Assembly: GCF_014645615.1 (NCBI RefSeq)
Contig: NZ_BMMB01000001.1
Location: 558,001-622,000, forward strand
Origin: Paenibacillus hunanensis
GTDB lineage: Bacteria; Bacillota; Bacilli; Paenibacillales; Paenibacillaceae
Direction: 5' to 3'
Length of the DNA stretch: 64,000 bases
How positions within the stretch are numbered: the stretch's first letter is position 1; each line of letters begins with the position of its first letter. The position numbers and the translations under genes are program-made. The notes beneath the pieces were generated by a model. That model saw only the letters and a list, made by a program, of their open reading frames with translations, was not told the origin of the DNA and searched no databases. Shown here piece after piece: positions 1 to 9,002 of this stretch.

Positions 1-423
1 CGTGTCAACGATTGGCTGGATCGTCAGCATGTACAGACTGAGGATCGCGAGCAGATTACGTATATTATCGCGAATATGTCGTATAACGGAGGGAACAATC
101 CACCATTGCCCACAATCGAAGGCAAAGTGGTACAGGATGCTGACCGTCTGGACGCGATCGGCGCGATTGCAATCGCCCGTACATTCGTATATGCAGGTCA
201 TGTCGGTGACATGATGTATGATCCTGATTTGCCGGTACGAGAGCAGATGAGTGCTGAGGAATACCGTAACGGTCGCAGCACAGCGATTAACCATTTTCAT
301 GAAAAGCTGCTCAAGCTCAAAAATCGAATCAACACTCCATCCGCACGCCAGATTGCTGAGGAGCGTCATCAGTATATGGAGCAGTATGTACAACGCTTTT
401 ACGAGGAATGGGAAGGTCGCTAA
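1..423 (+). CDS. HD-domain phosphohydrolase, YpgQ/YedJ-like (5' end missing)
   Basis: The reading frame is open from the first base to the stop at 421-423, so this is the C-terminal 140 residues of a longer protein. The segment [17 protein letters not shown] is characteristic of the HD-domain family containing B. subtilis YpgQ and E. coli YedJ, metal-dependent phosphohydrolases or pyrophosphatases of about 200-230 residues. The Asp in DADRLD is a metal ligand of the HD fold in that family. The HD dyad itself lies outside the window. An internal ATG at 76 is not the start, because coding sequence continues upstream in the same frame. Family assignment is by motif recognition; the substrate is unknown. 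Confidence 0.8.
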   Translation, partial: RVNDWLDRQHVQTEDREQITYIIANMSYNGGNNPPLPTIEGKVVQDADRLDAIGAIAIARTFVYAGHVGDMMYDPDLPVREQMSAEEYRNGRSTAINHFHEKLLKLKNRINTPSARQIAEERHQYMEQYVQRFYEEWEGR

Positions 424-583
424 GTGACGAGGAGTAGCTAGTATAGAGGATCGGATGCTCACAGCGATATCCGCTTATTAAAGCTACTCATCTACACACG
501 ATACGTCAGAAATTAGTTAATCCCCGTTGAAGCTAATTAGAGCTATAAATCTCTAACATTAACCATCAACAACAGCCCACACC

Positions 584-635
584 AAAAACCGCCCGATGCA
601 CGCAGAATCCTATTCGATCCCGGCATCAGGGCGGT
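584..635 (-). terminator. Rho-independent terminator for the GH32 gene
   Basis: Arms ACCGCCCGATGC (588-599) and GCATCAGGGCGGT (623-635) form a GC-rich stem with one bulge. Read on the minus strand the stem is followed by a short T run. It lies about 130 bases after the stop of the minus-strand glycosidase. Confidence 0.75.
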
Positions 636-766
636 ATATCCAACTCACTCAATAACTCCTACCTCATCGATTCCTACGTTCTGCATTCATCGGAATGGAT
701 CGCATCATTAATTGCCAAAAAATACCAAAAGACGATTCATAGCAATACACCAGCAGTTAACCTTAT

Positions 767-2320
767 TCATCCTGTATAAATAAAGCTATCATACAACCGC
801 GCATCTCCACCTCGTGACTGTATAACAATGCGCTGGCATGCCTGATCCGGGAAAATTAAGCTTGTGATCGCGTACATCCCATCCCCAGCAAATACCTCAA
901 CCGAGCAGCTATCGAGCACAATTCGTAGATTCAGATGACTGCTATACGGAATATGCACCTGCTGACCACGAGCGAACAACGGATCAAAATCACTCCGCCC
1001 GGAATGCTCACGCCGTACACTCAATAGCTCGCTAGTTGCATGATACCCGATCGTCGTATATTGCTCTGCTGTATGATGAATCGTAACCGTTAGCTCATCC
1101 AATCCATCATGCTGTGCGCGAAGCCGAATATCCGCAATCGCTGCCGCAGTGATCAACTCATACGGCTGCTTATTACTAACCGTAATGCCAGATAGCTTAT
1201 GCTTTTCAGTAAAATATCGATCCAGCTCAGCGACCGGACGCTGGCAGATCAGCAATTGATTTTTCAGAGGTCGCAGACATAGCGTGCGTGGAAGCGTCAT
1301 CGCTCCATTCCAGTCACCTGCTGGCAGCTCACGCGCATAGCGCCAGTTATTCATCCAGCCCATATAGATGCGCCGACCGTCCTGCTCCGGGATATCGGAG
1401 AAGCTAACGCCTGCATAATTATCTCGCCCATAATCCAGCCACTGAATGCGATTGTATTCTGGCATGAACTGCCTGCCATCAAAGGAACCGACAAAATACT
1501 GTGTCCGCGAGCCATTGCCCAGCTCAGGCTGATCGCCTGTACTCACCAGCAGCACCCATTTCCACGATTCTGTGCCTTCAATCGGCAAGCGGAATAGATC
1601 CGGGCATTCCCATACGCCCTCATGAGAGCCAAAGCCTTCCCCAAACCGACTTTCCAGCTTCCAATCCAATAGATTACGCGACGTATAAAAGGATACATTC
1701 TGTCCTGTAGCAACGACCATCACCCAGTAGCCTTTTGGACGATACCAGAATACCTTTGGATCACGAACATCACGATCCGTACTGCTAGTCAGCACCGGAT
1801 TGCCCTCATACTTCGTCCATGTCCGTCCACGATCATGACTGAAGGCGATGCACTGACCGTCCAGATAGGGTGGAGCGGATACTGTATCTGGCGCAGCAGT
1901 CGAGAAGACCTCGCCACCTGGATTCTCATGACCCATCGATTCGGTCTGCTGCGTGTACCGATCGGTCTGCTGTGAGTTCCTGTCAATTGGCTCCAGATGA
2001 CTCGTATAAATAGCCACCAGACCCGGCTCATCTGGAAATAGCCCGGAGGTATTATTCCAGTCCACGACTACACTGCCAGAGAAGATCGTCCCCTGTTCAT
2101 CAGGATGCAGCGCGACATCAAGCTCCTTCCATTGAATCAGGTCGGTGCTTACAGCATGCCCCCAATGCATCGTGCTCGATACCGTAGAATGCGGATGATA
2201 CTGATAAAATAAATGATATTCTCCCTCAAAATAAACCAGCCCATTCGGATCATTAATCCAGTTTTGCCCTGGTGAAAAATGAAGCTTTGGCTTGTAAAGC
2301 TGCACATCGAATGTTTCCAT
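767..2320 (-). CDS. Glycoside hydrolase family 32 beta-fructosidase (levanase/sucrase type)
   Basis: The enzyme should hydrolyse terminal beta-fructosyl residues of sucrose, levan or inulin with retention. All three GH32 signature blocks are present: WINDPNG at 21-27 (nucleophile Asp24), RDP at 186-188 (transition-state Asp187) and WECPD near 237-241 (acid/base Glu238). The IFSGSVVVDWNNTSG stretch resembles SacC-type levanases more than ScrB sucrose-6-phosphate hydrolases. No signal peptide is visible, so a cytoplasmic location is expected. Residues about 112-152 form a Gln/Thr/Ser-rich insertion not usual in the family. The start is supported by an AAAGGGGTGGG ribosome site. No sugar transporter lies next to it. 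A cre box upstream implies carbon catabolite control. Exact substrate unknown. Confidence 0.88.
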   Translation of the reverse strand: METFDVQLYKPKLHFSPGQNWINDPNGLVYFEGEYHLFYQYHPHSTVSSTMHWGHAVSTDLIQWKELDVALHPDEQGTIFSGSVVVDWNNTSGLFPDEPGLVAIYTSHLEPIDRNSQQTDRYTQQTESMGHENPGGEVFSTAAPDTVSAPPYLDGQCIAFSHDRGRTWTKYEGNPVLTSSTDRDVRDPKVFWYRPKGYWVMVVATGQNVSFYTSRNLLDWKLESRFGEGFGSHEGVWECPDLFRLPIEGTESWKWVLLVSTGDQPELGNGSRTQYFVGSFDGRQFMPEYNRIQWLDYGRDNYAGVSFSDIPEQDGRRIYMGWMNNWRYARELPAGDWNGAMTLPRTLCLRPLKNQLLICQRPVAELDRYFTEKHKLSGITVSNKQPYELITAAAIADIRLRAQHDGLDELTVTIHHTAEQYTTIGYHATSELLSVRREHSGRSDFDPLFARGQQVHIPYSSHLNLRIVLDSCSVEVFAGDGMYAITSLIFPDQACQRIVIQSRGGDARLYDSFIYTG

Positions 2321-2361
2321 CGTGTACCCACCCCTTTACGAGAGATCACTGCGGAATAAAT

Positions 2362-2375
2362 TGATAGCGTTTACA
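2362..2375. promoter_or_regulatory. cre box (CcpA operator) upstream of the GH32 gene
   Basis: TGATAGCGTTTACA, on the minus strand TGTAAACGCTATCA, matches the Gram-positive cre consensus TGWAANCGNTNWCA at every position. It lies 42 bases upstream of the glycosidase start, where CcpA binding would block initiation. This agrees with catabolite repression of a fructan/sucrose enzyme. Confidence 0.85.
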
Positions 2376-2604
2376 TATAACCGAAAGCCTAGCCTGTTGT
2401 TATTGACATCCAGCTCCTCATGACACGTTTCATATGCTTATGATTTCTGGAAAAGTAGATTCTATTCGGGAGCATGAATGGAGGTCTTAACTTCATTTTA
2501 TCCAAACAACGTCAGCATAGCTATACTTACTTTTTCAAAATATTGGATATTTCGATGTGGAAATGATGTGAAAATGACGAGAAGAAATGTGCATGATTCC
2601 ACAA

Positions 2605-2648
2605 GCAAAAAGCCAGAATCTATCCGGTGCATCGGATGAACTCTGGCT
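2605..2648 (-). terminator. Rho-independent terminator for the PAS chemoreceptor gene
   Basis: AGCCAGA (2611-2617) pairs with TCTGGCT (2642-2648) and the inner TATCCG/CGGAT extends the stem. On the minus strand the stem runs into TTTTTGC. It lies about 120 bases downstream of the chemoreceptor stop. Confidence 0.75.
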
Positions 2649-2767
2649 GTGACATACCATGATACATCAGGCTTTTTGAGGATTACGCTTTTAATGATTA
2701 AGCTTGTAATGAGTAAAGTGATAATGTGCGGGGTGCTACGTAACAGATGGATACCAAACAGGAACGG

Positions 2768-3691
2768 TTAGACGATACTGGAGACTTTACGTGCTTGCAC
2801 ATCGAGCTGCTGAGCAGAAGAGGCGAGCAGATTGAACTCTTCCAGTACCGATTCAATCTGTTCCCGGCTTTCCTCAACATTCTGGTGTACATCCGTTGTA
2901 CCATTGGAAATTTTGTTGATTTCTTTGGCGATCGCATCCGCGCTGCTTTTCACTTCACTGATCGAAGATTCAACCATACCGGAGAGCTTACGCACCTCTT
3001 TGGCAACGATATCAAAGCCACGTCCGAATTCGCCTGCATGAGCAGCCTCAATCGCTGCATTGAGGGCGAGCAGCTGTGTCTGTGAAGATATCTCACGGAT
3101 CGTTTTGACTACATTTTGAATAGCCTGTGCCTGTTGCTGTAAGTTATTTAGCATTAACGTATTATCCGAAGCGACAGAAGCAATTCGCTGAATGCTGGAA
3201 AGTATATCACTGTTACGTTTGATCCCATCCTCAGCACGACGGGTCAGATCATCCGCCATCTCCTGCATGTCATTGACAACAGTCGTAATATTCGTTTGAC
3301 GAGCGGTAATATTCGTTGCGATTTTGCAGACGCTGACTACGCGTGTGCCTTCTTCATTGTAGACAGGCATATATGTCGCTTCAAGCCAGATTGGATTACC
3401 GAAAGCATCTTTGCGCTTAATTTTGTCCTGATAGCTACGACCGGAGAATAATCCTCTCCACATCGTTTCGTATTCGGTTGATTGTGTTAGCTCAGGAAAG
3501 CAAAAAAGCTGGTGCTTCATACCGAGCATTTGTTCAGCTTTATATCCCATCGCATTCGCGAAATTATCATTTACATAAGCGACCTCACGATTACTATTAA
3601 AACGGATGATCGCAAGATTCTGATTGAGTGCCTTCATCACAAGCTGGTCATTGACTTCCACATGATGGTTAGTTGGAATGTAAGTCGACAT
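2768..3691 (-). CDS. Soluble PAS-domain methyl-accepting chemotaxis protein
   Basis: A 307-residue cytoplasmic chemoreceptor with one PAS domain (about 15-130, containing [14 protein letters not shown] and the PAS C-terminal stretch [14 protein letters not shown]) followed directly by a short MCP signalling domain. The hairpin-tip signature [15 protein letters not shown] is intact, so coupling to CheA/CheW is expected. There is no transmembrane segment or HAMP domain. It probably senses an intracellular signal such as redox state or a small ligand; no cofactor-specific residues can be assigned. The longer frame starts at 3727, but the ATG at 3691 has GGAGG six bases upstream and is preferred. 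It is a single gene between its terminator and an AT-rich promoter region. Confidence 0.85.
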   Translation of the reverse strand: MSTYIPTNHHVEVNDQLVMKALNQNLAIIRFNSNREVAYVNDNFANAMGYKAEQMLGMKHQLFCFPELTQSTEYETMWRGLFSGRSYQDKIKRKDAFGNPIWLEATYMPVYNEEGTRVVSVCKIATNITARQTNITTVVNDMQEMADDLTRRAEDGIKRNSDILSSIQRIASVASDNTLMLNNLQQQAQAIQNVVKTIREISSQTQLLALNAAIEAAHAGEFGRGFDIVAKEVRKLSGMVESSISEVKSSADAIAKEINKISNGTTDVHQNVEESREQIESVLEEFNLLASSAQQLDVQARKVSSIV

Positions 3692-4754
3692 ATAAGTCCT
3701 CCATAGTTCAAACTTTAAATAAAACATATTTAGATGGATTATTGTAGGTGTAGATCCCTTTGTATATTAAGAGAGTAAGTTAATATGCTGTATACTTATT
3801 TATCGTATACGAATCAATTTTTGATTAGGTATTTTACACTATTTTCATTAAAAATCTCAAAATTATATTTAACAAAATTAAATTTATATCAAAATAATTC
3901 TTTTGCTTATAGAAGTATACATAAATGGGAATGAATTGGGCGAGATGACTAAGGCTCGAAGACTCGAAAATCTCTTCTTATGCACAAGCTGGAATTGCTT
4001 ATACATAGCGCTATAGTGGTAGAAAGCGAAGTGTACAGCATATATACAATGATCTGCTTGATCGATAACTATATGGTGTATATATGTAACATAGGAAGCA
4101 AGCTAGCTGGGTATAGCTTTAAGCTGGAATGCTAGCTTTATTATGAAGCGCCAATCACCTCCGCATAAGTAATGGTCTTGTCTTACAACGCTACCTCGAC
4201 GAGCGTTACGAGTAAAATTCGCGATTTTAAAGCTACTCACCTACATCTTATATACGACTATAGATGCAATTTGGATCTATCGAACGATGTCGAATTTGAG
4301 TCTGTAGAACGGTATGCTGATAGTTCCTATCATGCAGTATCTTAACTGTGTATTACACACAAATCATGCGTCTGATTCATGCACGAAAATAATTTCTTTT
4401 ATGCGCACGTTATAAGCGATTCGTGTGAAGCTCAATAGGTGTCGATTGTAATTGATGCGGAGGTCTTGTTGTTCTCATTGGATGGGAACGCTATACTTAA
4501 AAGTAACGTCTCCTCACTCCTTCATAGACGATGGGTTAGACCATAGGTCACTCGATATCAGTCGGATGGAGTAGAGATGGAGCTTTTTACTTTTACATAT
4601 AGCAGGTGTTTAGAATGTAATACTTTAGATTTAGTAGATTGAAAAGATAACAACCGTCACTCGTCTCATAGCGGCATCAATGATAACCTATGTTCGTTTC
4701 ACATTCCACGAACAAAAGCCATTATCGTGTGCCGATGAAAGGGGAGAGAAAGCA
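3692..4754. other. Long intergenic region of about 1.06 kb
   Basis: I find no convincing gene here. The left third (3700-3930) is AT-rich and should contain the promoter of the leftward chemoreceptor gene. The right part holds a candidate promoter at 4469-4497 for the chaperone operon. The segment TTAAAGCTACTCACCTACA at 4227-4245 recurs with one change at 478-496. Confidence 0.5.
4469..4497 (+). promoter_or_regulatory. Candidate sigma-A promoter for the Hsp90-module operon
   Basis: TTGTTC (4469-4474) and TATACT (4492-4497) are separated by 17 bases. The -10 box is good and the -35 box weak. A start near 4504 would give a leader of about 250 bases before the zinc-ribbon gene. I see no CIRCE or other heat-shock operator. 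Confidence 0.4.
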
Positions 4755-5357
4755 ATGAAGCGCTTTGTCGATTATGGTGGAGAGCCGTATGCATTGTCAT
4801 GGATTTTACCGAGTCCTGAAGGAATTGCTGTGAGATGTGATTGTGGCAGCGAGGGCTCGATTCGCTGCCGGGATGGTGAGCTCATCTTTACGTGCAGTCA
4901 ATGTATGCAGAAGAAAATATATGAGCAGGAAGCTGTCTATCGTGTATCGGGTCATTGTAACCAGTGTGATCGCTGGTTCAATGAGCAACTACACGACAAA
5001 AGACAGTACACACACAAGATTGTAAATTATGCTTGTCCGCATTGCGGAACGATGCAGGCTATGCCTGTGAAGAAACGTTTCGACGGTGTGTATTATAATT
5101 TAGGCATTCGTGATGGACGTGAGCCGTATTTTGGCTTGGAACTGTACTTTTTGTCCTCTTATCGCGGTAAGCCAGTATGGGCGATTAACCGCGCGCATTT
5201 GAACTATTTATTAACTTATATCGCTGCCGATCAGCGTCAGCGACCAAGCTATGCCTATACGCGTACTGCTTCCTATCGTTTGCCACGGTATATGAAAGAT
5301 GCGAAAAATCGCGAAGGTATGATCAAGCTACTCACACGGATGCAAAATCAAACCTGA
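4755..5357 (+). CDS. Double zinc-ribbon protein of the Hsp90 module
   Basis: A 200-residue protein with two four-cysteine clusters: Cys28, Cys30, Cys47 and Cys50 (Cys38 extra), then Cys68, Cys71, Cys94 and Cys97. This spacing fits two zinc ribbons of the TFIIB/rubredoxin-like type. The C-terminal half (from about 105) is Tyr/Arg-rich with no recognisable domain. It is the first gene of a five-gene operon. A longer frame opens at 4680, but only the ATG at 4755 has a purine-rich site (AAAGGGGAGAG) correctly placed. The role is unknown. By context it may be a client-recognition factor, scaffold or regulator for the Hsp90-like ATPase two genes downstream; this is inference. Confidence 0.75.
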   Translation: MKRFVDYGGEPYALSWILPSPEGIAVRCDCGSEGSIRCRDGELIFTCSQCMQKKIYEQEAVYRVSGHCNQCDRWFNEQLHDKRQYTHKIVNYACPHCGTMQAMPVKKRFDGVYYNLGIRDGREPYFGLELYFLSSYRGKPVWAINRAHLNYLLTYIAADQRQRPSYAYTRTASYRLPRYMKDAKNREGMIKLLTRMQNQT

Positions 5358-5408
5358 TAAGCTGCACGCTCCACCTGCTTATCTTTACGATCTAAAGGAG
5401 TGAAGCGC

Positions 5409-5888
5409 ATGAGCCGTTACGAGGATCGGTTGAATGATTATAATCGCCGTCAGCATGCAGACAAGCTTATCTTCCATACACTGGGTGAGCTGGTGGCGAT
5501 GTGCGGAAAGCTGCACAATACCTGGTTATACACGAATGTGGACAAATGGGAGCAAGACCCGCTGCATACGCCGATCTATTATTTTAATGAGGAATGGCTC
5601 GAGGATCAGCTAGCGGAAGGCCAGGCGACTGAAAATGAGCGGGGCGACATTGTTACTCATGAGCTACGAGATGCAGGCTTGCAGAGCTGGTTCGAAATGG
5701 CGACCTTTGAAGATGTGGTTGAGGTGCTACACGATGCAGGAGAGCCTGTAACCTTACCGATGATTGTGATCGCACTCAAATATTATTATGAATATGACGC
5801 ATTTCTTGATTATGACGATGTGGAAGCAAGGCTACAGCTACACGATGTGTTGAAGCAGGTAGCCGATGAGCAAACGTCCGAATCATGA
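5409..5888 (+). CDS. Small acidic protein of the Hsp90 module, unknown family
   Basis: A 159-residue acidic protein rich in aromatic residues, with no signal peptide, membrane segment or motif I recognise. Secondary structure looks mostly helical (LGELVAMCGKLHNTWLY, DVVEVLHDAGEPVTLPMIVIALKYYYEY). AAAGGAG followed by eight bases points to the ATG at 5409 and not the in-frame GTG at 5400, which would overlap the ribosome site. It lies 51 bases after the zinc-ribbon gene and 67 before the Hsp90-like gene, all on one strand. No function is assigned. Conservation with the Hsp90-like neighbour would support a partner role. Confidence 0.7.
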   Translation: MSRYEDRLNDYNRRQHADKLIFHTLGELVAMCGKLHNTWLYTNVDKWEQDPLHTPIYYFNEEWLEDQLAEGQATENERGDIVTHELRDAGLQSWFEMATFEDVVEVLHDAGEPVTLPMIVIALKYYYEYDAFLDYDDVEARLQLHDVLKQVADEQTSES

Positions 5889-5955
5889 GCATGAACAGAA
5901 TTGATGATGAACAGATAGGGAACCATAACAATGATGCACGAAAGGATGAACCCTA

Positions 5956-7785
5956 ATGACTAATAAAGATACATACCGCTTTCAGGTTAATTTGAGCGGC
6001 ATGATTAATATTTTATCGAATCATTTGTATAGCAATCCACGCGTATTCCTGCGCGAGGTGATGCAAAACGGGGTGGATGCAGTTACTGCACGCACACAGA
6101 TCGAGCCCGATCATACAGGGCATATTCATATTGAACTGACTGGAGATATCACCAATCGTACATTGATTATTGAGGATAATGGGATCGGTCTGACCGAAGA
6201 GGATATTCATGAATTTTTGGCTCAGATCGGTCAATCGTCCAAGCGTGGCGAGGCGGCATTCACAGGCGAGACGTCCTTTATTGGGCGCTTTGGGATCGGG
6301 CTGTTATCCTGCTTTATGGTCAGCGATGAAATTGTGATGGTTACACGCTCAGCGAAGGGTGGCCCCACGCTGGAATGGCGCGGTCAACCGGATGGTACGT
6401 ATAGCATTCGTAAGCTGGATACCGAGCTATCGCCAGGCACCAAGGTATATTTGCGTTGTAAGCCAGGCAGTGAGATGTATTTTGATCCAGAATATCTGGC
6501 AGAGGGTCTTTATTACTACGGTGCCTTGCTGCCATATCCGATCACGCTTCAGTATGGTGAACAGTCGAAGGTGATTAATGATCAGCGTCCGGTATGGCTG
6601 CACGAGCCAGAGCTGGCACGCAGTCATCGCGATGAGGTGCTGGACTTTGGTGAGCGCTTGATGGGCGAGCGATTCAAGGACTTTATTCCGCTGCGTACGT
6701 CTTCCGGTCGCACTGGAGGAATTGCCTTTGTATTGCCACATTCGGTCAATCTGAATGCGAAGCGCTCGCATCAGGTGTACTTGAAGTCGATGCTCGTATC
6801 GGATAAGGCGGAAAATATTTTGCCGGACTGGGCGTTTTTTGTAAAATGTCTCATCTGGACGGATGAGCTACAGCCAACGGCTTCGCGTGAGCACTTTTAT
6901 GAGGATGAGAAGCTACAGCAGGTACGTGAGGAGCTGGGCGATTCGATTCGTAGTGAGCTGATGCGAATGGCAGATTATGATTCTGATCGGTTGCAGCATA
7001 TTATTCAGCTGCATGTGCTGTCGATGAAGGCACTGGCAACGGAGGATGAGCAATTTTACCGGATTATTCATCGCTGGTTGCCATTTGAAACGACCTTTGG
7101 TCGCCGTACACTGGGCGAGATGCTGAAGGAGCATGATACGATCTATTTCACACTCACACTGGACGAATATCGTCAGATTACCCATGTGGCGGCAGCGCAG
7201 GCACTGCTTGTCGTGAATGGTGGCTATATTTATGATGCAGAGCTAATGTCGGCTTTGCCGCTTGTCAATGATGCGGTGAGTACGAATCGTTTGATGCCAG
7301 AGGATGTATCGCTATCCTTTGTTGATCTGACACCGGATGAGCGCCGCGCCTATTATGAGCTGACTCGAACTGCGGACACTGCCTTGCAGCGTTTCCGTTG
7401 CCAGATTCAGTTGAAGCGTTTCAAGCCATCCGAGCTACCTGCCCTGTTCACCTTGTCCAAAGAATCGTCTGAGCTGCGTTCGCTGGAAGCGGCGAAGGAA
7501 GTCAGCACGGATACGCTGTCTTCTATTCTCGGTAGTCTTGGCTCGGCAATGGAGCAATCTGCGTATTCGACGCTGTATCTGAATCTGGATAATCCAGTCG
7601 TTAGCAAAATTTTCATGCCAGGCAATGAAGCGATGATGGTTGTCGCTGTAGAGATGCTGTATGTGAATGCGCTGATGATGGGGCATTATCCGATGAATCG
7701 TCAGGAGCTGGCTACACTGAATCAGGGTATTCTACGCTTTATTGAACTGGGCTTGTCCGCAGGAGGAAGCGGGGAGGCGCGATGA
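5956..7785 (+). CDS. Divergent Hsp90-family (HtpG-like) chaperone ATPase
   Basis: A 609-residue protein with the Hsp90 N-terminal GHKL nucleotide-binding fold: Glu34 and Asn38 in LREVMQNGVDAV (ATP-hydrolysis Glu and Mg-binding Asn of Hsp90 LRELISNASDAL), DNGIGL at 74-79, the ATP lid, and GRFGIGLLSCF at 110-120. The middle domain (about 200-400) has LNAKRSHQVYLKSMLV and SREH at 310-313, where Arg311 aligns with the catalytic arginine that reaches the gamma-phosphate. The C-terminal third is too divergent to align to the HtpG dimerisation domain by eye. It resembles the separate 'HSP90 family protein' group known mainly from actinomycetes, not the canonical htpG heat-shock gene. The downstream TPR-like gene overlaps its stop by four bases, implying translational coupling. 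ATPase competence is likely; clients unknown. Confidence 0.88.
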   Translation: MTNKDTYRFQVNLSGMINILSNHLYSNPRVFLREVMQNGVDAVTARTQIEPDHTGHIHIELTGDITNRTLIIEDNGIGLTEEDIHEFLAQIGQSSKRGEAAFTGETSFIGRFGIGLLSCFMVSDEIVMVTRSAKGGPTLEWRGQPDGTYSIRKLDTELSPGTKVYLRCKPGSEMYFDPEYLAEGLYYYGALLPYPITLQYGEQSKVINDQRPVWLHEPELARSHRDEVLDFGERLMGERFKDFIPLRTSSGRTGGIAFVLPHSVNLNAKRSHQVYLKSMLVSDKAENILPDWAFFVKCLIWTDELQPTASREHFYEDEKLQQVREELGDSIRSELMRMADYDSDRLQHIIQLHVLSMKALATEDEQFYRIIHRWLPFETTFGRRTLGEMLKEHDTIYFTLTLDEYRQITHVAAAQALLVVNGGYIYDAELMSALPLVNDAVSTNRLMPEDVSLSFVDLTPDERRAYYELTRTADTALQRFRCQIQLKRFKPSELPALFTLSKESSELRSLEAAKEVSTDTLSSILGSLGSAMEQSAYSTLYLNLDNPVVSKIFMPGNEAMMVVAVEMLYVNALMMGHYPMNRQELATLNQGILRFIELGLSAGGSGEAR

Positions 7786-8867
7786 GCGAAATCTTCACCG
7801 ATCCCGAATGTAAGCAGTTGTTTTGGCAGGCGCGCGGACTTCCAGATGGACCTGCGAAGCTACAGCTGTTAGAGCAGGCTGTACAGCTTGCCGATGCACT
7901 AGGCGATGTACAGGCAGGGTATCTAATTCGAGAGGATCTGGTAGAGGCAGCTGTATTTAATGGGTTTGCGCTTAAAGCGATCACCCATTTCTCGTGGCAG
8001 CTCGGTCAGTTTGATCGCAATCCCGATCTATATAATGAACAAAACCTCTTATGGTCTTATAAATGGATCATTAGCAATGCGATGCATTTTCCACAGATTA
8101 GTACGCAGCAGCTCATGGAGCTGCTGTCAGATATGCGTGATCGCTATCTACATGCGGGTTATAGTGAGCGTACGTATTACAGTAATCGGTTTACGTTATA
8201 TTTGCATACAGGCGAGTTTGAGCAGGCAGATGAATACTATAGCAAATATAAGAAAATGAAGCGCGAAGATATCAGCGATTGCACTGCCTGTGATCAGAAT
8301 GAAATTGTAGGCTATTTTGCTAGAACTGGACGATATAAGGAAGCGCTAAAAGCAGCCAAGCCGATTATTGATGGTAAGATGCGTTGTGCGGAAATTCCAC
8401 ACCTGACGCTGGCAGAGCTACTTATGCCCCTATATCAGCTAGGAAGGCAGGAAGAAGCGACCGATTATCAGCAAAAAAACTATCCGATGATTCAAAGCAA
8501 TCGTGATTTTTTGCGTAGTATTGGACAGCATATTGCTTATCTGGCTCACGTTGATCCGTTCAAAGGGCTGGAGCTGTACGAGCGCCATGCAGCATGGTCG
8601 TTTGATTGCGAAAGCCCGCTGGATCGGATGTACTTTCTCGCTTCGGCAGCTGGTTTGTTTACTGTACTGGCACAGGAAACGACCGATTTCCAGATTCGTT
8701 TACCCGAGCAGTATCCTTATCCCGAGCACAGCCAGCAGGTATCATTGATTGCAGAGCAGTTGAAAATGATGGCACTGGAGTTAGCGGAGCAATTCGATCG
8801 CCGTAATGACACCTCATATTATGTTGAAGCGATGACGAAGCTGGCGGAGGGGTTATCGGTAGCGTGA
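7782..8867 (+). CDS. TPR-like helical repeat protein A, partner of the Hsp90-like ATPase
   Basis: A 361-residue, almost wholly alpha-helical protein with TPR-like pairs (TGEFEQADEYYSKY, TGRYKEALKAAKPI, LGRQEEATDYQQKNY). Two conserved cysteine sites are visible: DCTAC at about 166-170 and the Cys in RCAEIPHLTLAELL. It starts with ATG inside the Hsp90 stop (ATGA overlap), so the two proteins are probably made in fixed ratio. TPR proteins are the classic Hsp90 co-chaperones in eukaryotes. I recall similar TPR proteins in actinomycete genomes, possibly beside the same Hsp90-type gene, which needs a search to confirm. Co-chaperone function is inference. The adjacent gene 9003-10076 is a clear paralogue. 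Confidence 0.8.
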   Translation: MSEIFTDPECKQLFWQARGLPDGPAKLQLLEQAVQLADALGDVQAGYLIREDLVEAAVFNGFALKAITHFSWQLGQFDRNPDLYNEQNLLWSYKWIISNAMHFPQISTQQLMELLSDMRDRYLHAGYSERTYYSNRFTLYLHTGEFEQADEYYSKYKKMKREDISDCTACDQNEIVGYFARTGRYKEALKAAKPIIDGKMRCAEIPHLTLAELLMPLYQLGRQEEATDYQQKNYPMIQSNRDFLRSIGQHIAYLAHVDPFKGLELYERHAAWSFDCESPLDRMYFLASAAGLFTVLAQETTDFQIRLPEQYPYPEHSQQVSLIAEQLKMMALELAEQFDRRNDTSYYVEAMTKLAEGLSVA

Positions 8868-9002
8868 CCGCATAGGTCTGTAGAGTGAACGGATACAACG
8901 GGAAATGATTGCAACTCAAGACATATCGCATCGATTACAGGACAGCCTTATAAAGTGTACACATAACAGGAATAGTATAGACCAGTATAGGAGGAAGAAT
9001 AG

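Noticed and set aside
4469..4755. Heat-shock (CIRCE/CtsR) operator before the Hsp90 module
   Set aside because: I found no CIRCE inverted repeat or CtsR heptad repeat in this region.
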